Under the pieces are notes generated by a model, which did not search any database, had not been told where the DNA came from, and saw only the letters and a program-made list of their open reading frames with translations. A DNA stretch of 10,177 bases, taken from JAZDGX01 sp043806645 (GTDB taxonomy: Bacteria; Eisenbacteria; RBG-16-71-46; CAIMUX01; WJJG01). Position numbers and translations under genes: made by a program. Location of the stretch: the NCBI GenBank assembly GCA_043806645.1, contig JAZDGX010000098.1, positions 1 through 10,177 on the forward strand, written 5' to 3'. Below are positions 1 through 5,977 of this stretch, in pieces. Every line of letters begins with the position of its first letter. Positions within the stretch are counted from its first letter, which is position 1.

Positions 1-1162
1 CACCGTCATCCAGAGGGAGCCGCGCATCGTCGGCGCGGGCCGCGAAGAGATCGAGCTGCCCCTGCCGCCGCAGGCGCAACTGCGAGAGTTCGACCCCGAG
101 ATTGCGCACCCCCGCGCGGCGCGTGCGAAGCCGCTGCAGCATCGCCTCCGCGCGCTCGAAGAGCGCCCCGGTCGTCGTCGCCGGGTCAAAGAGCGCCTCC
201 TGGCGGGCGGCGCCCTCGCCATCCGCCCAGCGCAGGTGCACGCGCAGCCCCTTCGGCTCGGCGCCGAGACGCCGCGCCTGGGCGGCGGCGCGCTCCAGCA
301 GATAGTGCAGCATGCCCTCCAACGCGGGCGTCTCGACTTGCGGCTCCTCGAACGAAGTCTCGCGGCGGATCGAACGGGGCAGCTCCGCCGGGTGCAGCGC
401 GCGGGTTTCGTGCCCGCGGGCGCGGGCGGCGATCACGAGACCGAGGTCGCCGAAGAGATCGCGCAGGTGGGTGCTCGACAGCTCGCGCAGCTCCGAGATG
501 CGCGTGATCCCCATCTCCCGCAGCAGGCCCGCCCTTCGCGGCCCGATCCCCGGGAGTTCCTCCACCGGCCGGCGGCCGACGAAGGCGAATTCCCCCCCGG
601 CTCTCAGCCAGGCGAAGCCTCCCGGTTTCGCGAGGCGCGTGATCATGCGGGCGATCATGCGGTTGCTCGCGAGGCCCATCGAGATGCTCAGCCCCGTCTC
701 GTCGCGCACGCGCCGCTGCAGGCGCGCGCAGGCCCGCCCCAGATGGCCATGCAGCCGTTCGGTGCCCGTCAGATCGATCAGGGCATCGTCCAAGAAGGTT
801 TCGCTCGCCGGCGAGAGTTCGGCGGCCAGCGAGAAGACGCGCTCGGCAAAGGCCCGATAGGTCGCGGCATGGCCGGGCATGATGACCGCCGCCGGGCAGA
901 GCCGGCGCGCCTCGTGCAGCGGCGTTCCCGCCCGGATGCCGAAGGCCCGCGCCTCGTAGGAAGCGCTGGCGACGACCCCCGATCCCACGAGAACCGGACG
1001 GTCGCGCAGGGTCGGGTTGCGCAATTGCTCCACCGAGGCGAAGAAGGCATCGATATCGAGATGCAGGACCGCCGGATGGGAGCCCCAGCGGGGACCGGCA
1101 CTCAACACCTGCCGCGGCGGCGCCTCCCGCGCCGGCGCCGCTAGCCCTCGTACATCACGCAT
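1..1162 (-). CDS. dinB: Y-family translesion DNA polymerase (Pol IV/DinB type), partial at the left window edge
   Basis: Error-prone polymerase expected to copy past damaged template bases. The frame is open from ATG 1162 to base 1 (387 codons) with no stop in the window. From the N-terminus it shows LDIDAFFASVE (first metal Asp and the aromatic steric-gate pair), SYEARAFGIRAGTP, the palm motif ETFLDDALIDLTG, GLASNRMIARMITRLAKP, the helix-hairpin-helix-like ELPGIGPRRAGLL, a little-finger domain, and QLDLF at bases 58-44. QLDLF matches the beta-clamp binding consensus and usually lies near the C-terminus, so little is missing. The normal palm motif is S-x-D-E; here the Glu is Asp. ATG 1162 has GGAAAG just upstream and overlaps the preceding gene by 22 nt; ATG 1174 (GGGGGA upstream) and GTG 1108 are alternatives. 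It is the third gene of a lexA operon, so probably SOS-induced. ImuB is an alternative, but ImuB usually lacks the catalytic acids that are mostly kept here. Confidence 0.88.
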   Translation of the reverse strand, partial: MRDVRGLAAPAREAPPRQVLSAGPRWGSHPAVLHLDIDAFFASVEQLRNPTLRDRPVLVGSGVVASASYEARAFGIRAGTPLHEARRLCPAAVIMPGHAATYRAFAERVFSLAAELSPASETFLDDALIDLTGTERLHGHLGRACARLQRRVRDETGLSISMGLASNRMIARMITRLAKPGGFAWLRAGGEFAFVGRRPVEELPGIGPRRAGLLREMGITRISELRELSSTHLRDLFGDLGLVIAARARGHETRALHPAELPRSIRRETSFEEPQVETPALEGMLHYLLERAAAQARRLGAEPKGLRVHLRWADGEGAARQEALFDPATTTGALFERAEAMLQRLRTRRAGVRNLGVELSQLRLRRQGQLDLFAARADDARLPLDDG

Positions 1163-1395
1163 TCCGCTTTCCATATCAGATCCCCCGCGTCGAAACAGAG
1201 TTGATACACATCCCCGCTCTCCGCCGTGATCGAGAAGAAGTGCAGCGCCCGGCGTCCCTCGCGATCCATCCAGCGCGTGTTCACCCGCGCGACGCGAATC
1301 CGCTGTTGCCCGCGCTTGAACGCGAGCGGAGTGATCTCGCCGCCGCGGAAATCCGCGCGCACGGGGATCGCTTCGTTCAGGGTTTCCCACCGCAC
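1141..1395 (-). CDS. Small conserved protein between lexA and dinB (resembles DUF6504), function unknown
   Basis: An 84-residue soluble protein with no signal peptide or membrane segment. The sequence looks like a compact beta-rich domain: an N-terminal strand region (AIPVRADFRGGEITPLAF), a basic segment RRIRVARVNTRW-like, then a core ending in VYQLCFDAGDLIWKAE. Several Trp and aromatic residues are placed as in the small DUF6504-type proteins, an assignment made from memory of the family rather than a search. The start is GTG 1395, preceded by GGGGAAGGATGG; no ATG is available in frame downstream of the lexA stop. It lies 53 nt after lexA and overlaps the start of dinB, so it is almost certainly co-transcribed and SOS-regulated. 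A role as accessory factor of the translesion polymerase is inferred from position only. Confidence 0.75.
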   Translation of the reverse strand: MRWETLNEAIPVRADFRGGEITPLAFKRGQQRIRVARVNTRWMDREGRRALHFFSITAESGDVYQLCFDAGDLIWKAECVMYEG

Positions 1396-1448
1396 GCGAA
1401 TCCATCCTTCCCCGCACTCGATCGACGCGTCCGCGCCCCACGCGGTGC

Positions 1449-2048
1449 TCAGAAGCGCCGCAACAATCCAACGACCTTTCCGGCCACGCGAAACGAGCGG
1501 TCGTCGGGCGGCACGCGCACGATGTCGAAATCCGGATTGGCGGGATGCAACTCCACCCGCCGGCCCCGGCGCATGAATCGTTTGACCGTCGCCTCCTGCT
1601 CCTCTCCCAGATAGGCGACGACCAGATCGCCGTTCTCAATCGGCGGATCGGGATCGACGATGACGTAATCGCCGTCCAGGATCCCTTCGTCCTTCATGCT
1701 CATCCCCACGACGCGCACGCTGAACCGCCCCCGCCGGGCACCGAGGAACTCGGGCGTCAAATGCCCCTCGATCTCCTCGAACGCCGTGAGCGGGTGGCCG
1801 GCGGCGACCCGACCGAGGATCGGAACGCCGCGATCGTGCCGGCTCTCGGGAGCGAGCGCCCAGTGCCCTGCCCGGCGGTGAAGGCATCCCTTCGCGGCCA
1901 GCGCTTCCAGATGCTGGAAGACCGTCGCCGGCGAAGCGAGCTTCAGTCGCCGGGCGATCTCGCGCATCGAGGGAAAGCGTCCCTGCTGCTCCACCTCGCC
2001 CAGGATCACCTCGAGCACCTCTCTCTGCCGGGCTGTGAGTTCCCGCAT
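1449..2048 (-). CDS. lexA: LexA repressor (SOS master regulator, self-cleaving)
   Basis: A 199-residue protein, the usual length for LexA. Residues 1-65 form the winged helix-turn-helix DNA-binding domain, with the family opening LTARQREVLEVI and the recognition region FPSMREIARRLKLASPATV. The autocleavage site is Ala83-Gly84 in GRVAAGHPL. The catalytic dyad of the S24 peptidase domain is Ser117 (VVGMSMKDEGI) and Lys156 (ATVKRF). RecA filaments on single-stranded DNA trigger cleavage and de-repress the regulon. The start at 2048 is fixed by GGAGG at 2059-2055, six nt upstream; the frame is open far upstream but that part has no LexA homology. It heads the cassette lexA-small protein-dinB, and a palindromic operator in its promoter indicates autoregulation. 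Confidence 0.97.
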   Translation of the reverse strand: MRELTARQREVLEVILGEVEQQGRFPSMREIARRLKLASPATVFQHLEALAAKGCLHRRAGHWALAPESRHDRGVPILGRVAAGHPLTAFEEIEGHLTPEFLGARRGRFSVRVVGMSMKDEGILDGDYVIVDPDPPIENGDLVVAYLGEEQEATVKRFMRRGRRVELHPANPDFDIVRVPPDDRSFRVAGKVVGLLRRF

Positions 2049-2054
2049 CCTCGT

Positions 2055-2059
2055 CCTCC
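2055..2059 (-). promoter_or_regulatory. Ribosome binding site deciding the lexA start
   Basis: On the minus strand the sequence reads GGAGG, six nt before ATG 2048. This rules out the much longer open frame that continues upstream to about 2594. Confidence 0.8.
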
Positions 2060-2152
2060 GCTTCGAGGCCCGCTCGTTCCGTCCGTTCGGGCTCCACCGC
2101 CGTGCGCCCGTCCCGCTGCCGGAAGAGCGGGCCTCGTCATGACTGCAGGGAC

Positions 2153-2182
2153 AGACTACCGAACGATTGTTCGGTACGTCAA
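2153..2182 (-). promoter_or_regulatory. lexA operon promoter (sigma70 type)
   Basis: Reading the minus strand, TTGACG (2182-2177) is followed after 18 nt by TAGTCT (2158-2153). The first matches the -35 consensus at five of six positions and the second the -10 at four of six. Transcription would start near 2146, giving a leader of roughly 100 nt before the lexA ATG. That leader contains a short CCCGCT/AGCGGG hairpin (2131-2112) of unknown meaning. The whole spacer is occupied by the LexA palindrome, so bound LexA would block RNA polymerase. Confidence 0.7.
2157..2176. promoter_or_regulatory. LexA operator (SOS box), CGAAC-N4-GTTCG type
   Basis: A perfect inverted repeat with 8-bp arms, TACCGAAC and GTTCGGTA, around a 4-bp spacer GATT. 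The core CGAAC-N4-GTTCG matches the SOS box known from Bacillus and actinobacteria rather than the CTG-N10-CAG box of gammaproteobacteria. It sits between the -35 and -10 hexamers of the lexA promoter, which is direct positional support for autorepression. I saw no second copy in the window. Confidence 0.85.
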
Positions 2183-2307
2183 GCAAAAAATGAACTCCCG
2201 CCGGCCGGGGCCCCCTCCCATCTCCCGGGTTTCGCCGGCCCGGGCGGCGTGGTAAAGACGGATCCGTACGGGCACGGCCGCAGCGGGACGCTCGAGGAGG
2301 AACGATC

Positions 2308-2799
2308 ATGGTCGCAGGGACAGGGGACGCTCGCGGGAAATTCGCCCGGCGGCTCGGCGCCATCGGCCTATTCGCTCTGGTTGCATCGCTCGCGGCATGC
2401 GGCGGCGAACGGAGCGCGCAAGATCGCGGGCCGCGGCGCCCGGCGGAAAGCGGGTCCGCGGTAGCGCTCGAGCACCCCGCCGGCGCCGCAGAGAGCAACC
2501 CCGCCGCGGAGGAACACGCCTCGGCCGCCGGAGCGCTGCGCAGCGTCCGCCTCGCCGTGGGCGGGATGCATTGCGACGGCTGTGCGGCGTCCATTCAGAA
2601 GGCGCTGGCCGCGAACCCGGGGGTCAAGCGCGACACGGTGAGCTTCACCGACAGCCTCGCGCTCGTGACCTACGACGCCGGAATCATCGATGAAGCGGGG
2701 TTGATCCGTATCGTCGAGGCATCGGGATATCGCGCCGCCCTGCTGGAGGCGGCCGCACCGCCGTCAGAGGAGCGCGGCGCGGTAGGAGCTCCGCACTAG
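2308..2799 (+). CDS. Predicted lipoprotein with a C-terminal heavy-metal-associated (HMA) domain
   Basis: A 163-residue protein. Residues 1-30 are a signal peptide with a basic start (RGKFARR) and hydrophobic core (IGLFALVASL) ending in the lipobox LAAC, so Cys31 would be lipidated. Residues 32-77 are a low-complexity Ala/Pro/Glu linker. Residues 78-148 are one HMA fold with the metal motif GMHCDGCAASI (Cys89, Cys92), as in MerP, CopZ and the N-termini of P1B ATPases; these bind Cu(I), Hg(II), Zn or Cd through the Cys pair. The start ATG 2308 has an ideal AGGAGG at 2295-2300. It stands alone, divergent from lexA, and its last 36 bases overlap the end of the convergent lipBA gene. Likely a membrane-tethered metal binder or chaperone outside the cytoplasm; the metal and partner cannot be told, and no transporter or metal regulator is adjacent. 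Confidence 0.87.
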   Translation: MVAGTGDARGKFARRLGAIGLFALVASLAACGGERSAQDRGPRRPAESGSAVALEHPAGAAESNPAAEEHASAAGALRSVRLAVGGMHCDGCAASIQKALAANPGVKRDTVSFTDSLALVTYDAGIIDEAGLIRIVEASGYRAALLEAAAPPSEERGAVGAPH

Positions 2800-4482
2800 G
2801 GGCCCCGACTGCACGCGCGTGAATCCCCGCGCGCGCGCCTCACGGGCGAATTCATCGAACTCCTCGGGCGCGTAGTAGCGCTGCACGGGCAGATTGCCCG
2901 CGCCCGGCTGCAGGTACTGCCCGAGGGTCAGGCACTGGCACCCCGCCGCCCGCAGATCGTCCAGGAGGGCGCGCACCTCCCGCTCCGATTCCCCCAGACC
3001 GAGCATGAAGCCCGACTTGGCGACCAGTCCCGCCTTCGCGGAGATCTCGAGAATCCCCAGGGAGCGGCGGTAGTCGGCCCCCGGTCTCACGCGCGGATAC
3101 AAGCGCGGGACCGTCTCGACGTTGTGGTTGAGCACATCGGGCCGCTGCGCGATCACCCGCGCGAGGGCTTGCGCATCGCCCCCGAAGTCGGGGATCAACA
3201 CCTCGACCCCGGCGTCCGGCAACTCCCGCCGCACGGCCGCGATCGTCGCGGCGAAACGACCGGCGCCTCCGTCGGGAAGATCATCGCGCGTCACCGAGGT
3301 CACGACGATGTGTCTGAGCCCCAGACGGACGGCCGCCCGCGCAACCTCCTCGGGTTCAGTGGCCGAGGGGGCCGGGGGCCGGCCGGCATGCTCGATCGCG
3401 CAGAAGCGGCAGTTGCGCGTGCACCGGCGGCCGAGGATCAGAAAGGTCGCCGTGCCGGCGTTCCAGCATTCGTGGCAATTCGGGCAGCGGGCATCCTCGC
3501 AGACCGTCGCGAGCCCACCGAGCTCCAGGACCCGCCGCACGTCTCGGAAGCGGTCGCCGCCCGGCAGAGCGGTTCGCAACCAGCCGGGCTTGCGCCCCAC
3601 ATGGCGGGCCTCGCGGCGCAGCCGGCACAGCAGGTCTTCGGCCTCCGTGTCGTTGGTCACCGCCGCGTGGCGCAGCAGGCGCATGCGCGCGCCAAAACGC
3701 TCCGCGAAGGCGTCGGCCACGGCCGTCGCGGCCTCCTCCAGCAGGCCGGCGCCGCCGCTGGAAGCACTCCCATCCGCTCCGCTGAACGCCTCCATCGCCG
3801 TGACCCGCGCCCCGGGGATCCCGCAGGGAACGATGGCGTCGAAACCCCGCAGCGCGTCGCGGCGCACGTTGAGTGCAACGCCATGGAGGCTGATCCAGCG
3901 CGAGATTCGCACGCCGAGGGCCGCGATCTTCGCCCACTCCGGCGCCTCCGCTGCGGCCGGCGCATCCCGATCCCCCGACGCCGACGCGGAGGCACCGGTG
4001 GGCGCGGCGCGCACTCGCGACGTGGGCGCGCCCCCCACCCGCACCCAGACGCCGGTCAAACCCGGGCGCCGCAGGCCCGCAATTCCAAAGCGCGCAAGCG
4101 CGAGAATCAGCGCGCCCTCGAGTTCACGAACGAAGGCGCGCACCGTGAGGTCACGCGCCCGCAGGTCGGAGATCCAATAGGCGACGAGCTGTCCCGGACC
4201 ATGGTAGGTGACGTCCCCGCCCCGATCGATTCGCACGACCGGGACATTCCCCGCCTGCAGCACATTGCATTCCCGGCCGTGACGGCCCACCGTCACGACC
4301 GGCGCGTGCTCGAGCAGCAGCAGGATGTCGGGTAGCTCGAGATCGTGGCGCAGCTCGGCCAGCCGCTGCTGCAGGCGCCAGAGGGGCTCGAAGGCGCTCT
4401 CGCCCTCGAGCCGCACGGCGATCGCCTGGGGTCGGGAGGATCGCGCACGCTGCGCCTCGACGTGCGCCCGCGCGTCAGACAT
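2764..4482 (-). CDS. LipB-LipA fusion: octanoyltransferase joined to lipoyl synthase
   Basis: One uninterrupted 572-residue frame covers both steps of lipoate assembly. Residues about 20-265 are LipB: RGGDVTYHGPGQL (88-99), Lys185 in KIAALGVRISRWISLHGVALNV, and acyl-thioester Cys220 in PCGIPGARVTAM. It moves octanoate from acyl carrier protein to a lysine of E2 or GcvH. Residues about 298-572 are LipA, a radical SAM enzyme inserting two sulfurs: RKPGWLR, auxiliary-cluster Cys328, Cys333, Cys339 (CX4CX5C), radical-SAM Cys354, Cys358, Cys361 (CX3CX2C), and the C-terminal RSSY (564-567) that ligates the auxiliary cluster. All catalytic residues are present, so both halves should be active. An Ala/Ser-rich insert occupies LipB residues about 151-183. 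ATG 4482 overlaps the lpd stop by 8 nt. An internal start at Met267 has no good ribosome site. The two proteins are normally separate. Confidence 0.93.
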   Translation of the reverse strand: MSDARAHVEAQRARSSRPQAIAVRLEGESAFEPLWRLQQRLAELRHDLELPDILLLLEHAPVVTVGRHGRECNVLQAGNVPVVRIDRGGDVTYHGPGQLVAYWISDLRARDLTVRAFVRELEGALILALARFGIAGLRRPGLTGVWVRVGGAPTSRVRAAPTGASASASGDRDAPAAAEAPEWAKIAALGVRISRWISLHGVALNVRRDALRGFDAIVPCGIPGARVTAMEAFSGADGSASSGGAGLLEEAATAVADAFAERFGARMRLLRHAAVTNDTEAEDLLCRLRREARHVGRKPGWLRTALPGGDRFRDVRRVLELGGLATVCEDARCPNCHECWNAGTATFLILGRRCTRNCRFCAIEHAGRPPAPSATEPEEVARAAVRLGLRHIVVTSVTRDDLPDGGAGRFAATIAAVRRELPDAGVEVLIPDFGGDAQALARVIAQRPDVLNHNVETVPRLYPRVRPGADYRRSLGILEISAKAGLVAKSGFMLGLGESEREVRALLDDLRAAGCQCLTLGQYLQPGAGNLPVQRYYAPEEFDEFAREARARGFTRVQSGPLVRSSYRAALL

Positions 4483-5977
4483 GAATCCCCTCGCCGCGCG
4501 CCGCCAGGATGGCCTCCGGAATCGCCTCGCACAGCGTCGGGTGGGCATGCACCGTGGCGAGCACCTCGCGCATCGGTATCCCGCAGCGTCCGATCAACGC
4601 GAGCTCGGCGATCGTCTCCCCCGCCCCCGGACCGACCACATGGGCGCCGAGCAGTCGTTGCCCCGCTGCATCGAGGATCACCTTGACGAATCCGTGCGTC
4701 GATCCCTCGGCCAGCGCCCGCCCGCTCGCCCGATAGGGAAAGCGGCCGACGCGCACCTCGCCATGCTCCTCCCGCGCGGCCGCCTCGGTCGATCCGGCAC
4801 TGGCGAACGCGGGCTCGGTGAAGACCACCGCCGGCGTCCAACGATGATCGAGCGGGACCGGATCGCGCCCGGCCGCGTGTTCGACCGCGTGGATGCCTTC
4901 CGCGGAAGCCGCGTGCGCCAGAAGCGGCGCGCCGATCAGGTCTCCGATCGCATAGATCGACGGCACGCGCGTGCGCAGGTGTTCGTCCACCGGGAGAAAG
5001 CCGCCCTCCTCTCCCAGCCCGACGCGATCGAGTCCCAGATCGCGGATGCGGGGTACGACCCCGGCCGCGACAAGAATGCGGTCGACGATGATCGACTGCC
5101 CGCCGGGGCCCTGCGGCTCTCCCTCGCCGGCCGCCACAGACGCCTGCGCGCCCGGCGCCGCCGCGCTTCCGCCCGGCCCGGCCGCGCCCGCGGGAGCGAG
5201 GAGGCAGGCGAGCCCCTCTTCACGGCGTTCGACCGCCGCGACGACGGTCCCGCAGCGCACGCGGATCTGCCGCCGCGCCAAGGCGCGCGCCAGTTCGGTC
5301 GAGCATTCGGGGTCCGCCCCCGGTAGCGCGCCGGGCATCATCTCGACGATTGCGACCTCGCTGCCGAAGGCCTGAAAGACGTCGGCGAACTCCAACCCGA
5401 TCGCACCCGCGCCGACGATCAGCAACCGCCGCGGCGCTTCCTCCAGACCGAGCGCCTCGCGGCTCGAGAGCACGGTGCGGCCATCGAAGGGCAACGCCGG
5501 CAGCTCTCGCGCCTGCGCGCCCGTGGCGAGCACGACCCGCGCGGACGACAGACTCGGCGCGCTCGGCCGACCCGCCCCGCCCCCATCCCCACCGGGAACG
5601 ATGCGCACCCGCACGCCGTCGCCCGCAAGACCCTCCAGCTGCCCGTGGCCCGCGATCGTCTCGACTCCCGCGTGCTGGAGAAGGTAGCGCACCCCCTTGA
5701 CCAGCCGATCCACCACCTGGCGCGAGCGGCGCACGGCTGCGGCCAGATCGGCCTCGGGGCGGGCGCTTACGCCCAGCCCCGCACGCAGGTCCTGGAGCAG
5801 ATGCGCCGAGCGCAGCAGCGCCTTGGTCGGAATACAGCCCCAGTTGAGGCAGACCCCACCCCACTCGGCTTCCTCGATGAGCACGGTGCGCAGGCCGAGC
5901 CGCGCGGCCCGCAGCGCCGCCACATACCCGCCCGGTCCGCTGCCGATGACGATGAGATCGACCCGCTGCTCGCTCAC
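4475..5977 (-). CDS. lpdA: Dihydrolipoamide dehydrogenase (E3)
   Basis: A 500-residue FAD-dependent disulfide oxidoreductase that reoxidises dihydrolipoyl groups of 2-oxoacid dehydrogenases and the glycine cleavage system, passing electrons to NAD+. It shows the FAD Rossmann motif GSGPGG (12-17), the redox disulfide in GGVCLNWGCIPTK (Cys43, Cys48), the NAD motif VGAGAIGLEF (about 188-197), the second FAD motif YAIGDL, and the catalytic HAHPTLCE (His479, Glu484) of the dimer interface. Length is slightly above the usual 460-480 because of Gly/Pro/Ala-rich inserts near residues 128-141 and 261-293. The start is GTG 5977, overlapping the stop of the DHH gene as GTGA, and the end overlaps lipBA, so the three genes are translationally coupled. 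No E1 or E2 genes are in the window, so the partner complex is unknown. Confidence 0.96.
   Translation of the reverse strand: MSEQRVDLIVIGSGPGGYVAALRAARLGLRTVLIEEAEWGGVCLNWGCIPTKALLRSAHLLQDLRAGLGVSARPEADLAAAVRRSRQVVDRLVKGVRYLLQHAGVETIAGHGQLEGLAGDGVRVRIVPGGDGGGAGRPSAPSLSSARVVLATGAQARELPALPFDGRTVLSSREALGLEEAPRRLLIVGAGAIGLEFADVFQAFGSEVAIVEMMPGALPGADPECSTELARALARRQIRVRCGTVVAAVERREEGLACLLAPAGAAGPGGSAAAPGAQASVAAGEGEPQGPGGQSIIVDRILVAAGVVPRIRDLGLDRVGLGEEGGFLPVDEHLRTRVPSIYAIGDLIGAPLLAHAASAEGIHAVEHAAGRDPVPLDHRWTPAVVFTEPAFASAGSTEAAAREEHGEVRVGRFPYRASGRALAEGSTHGFVKVILDAAGQRLLGAHVVGPGAGETIAELALIGRCGIPMREVLATVHAHPTLCEAIPEAILAARGEGIHV

Noticed and set aside
236..1144. A 302-codon plus-strand frame
   Set aside because: It is antisense to the DinB-like polymerase, whose motifs run through the whole stretch in one minus-strand frame.
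2259..2271. Overlapping palindromes CGGATCCG and CCGTACGG upstream of the lipoprotein gene as a metal-regulator operator
   Set aside because: They are short, can arise by chance in this composition, and no regulator gene is nearby.
2049..2594. Upstream extension of the lexA frame
   Set aside because: The extension crosses the promoter and SOS box and overlaps the lipoprotein gene, while a ribosome site and the usual LexA N-terminus mark 2048 as the start.
2748..2762. Hairpin GGCGG/CCGCC just past the lipBA stop as a terminator
   Set aside because: The stem is only 5 bp, has no T-run, and lies within the convergent lipoprotein coding sequence.
3122..4335. Two long plus-strand frames opposite lipBA
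   Set aside because: Both lie fully antisense to the well-supported LipB-LipA frame and have low-complexity Arg/Pro/Ala products without recognisable motifs.
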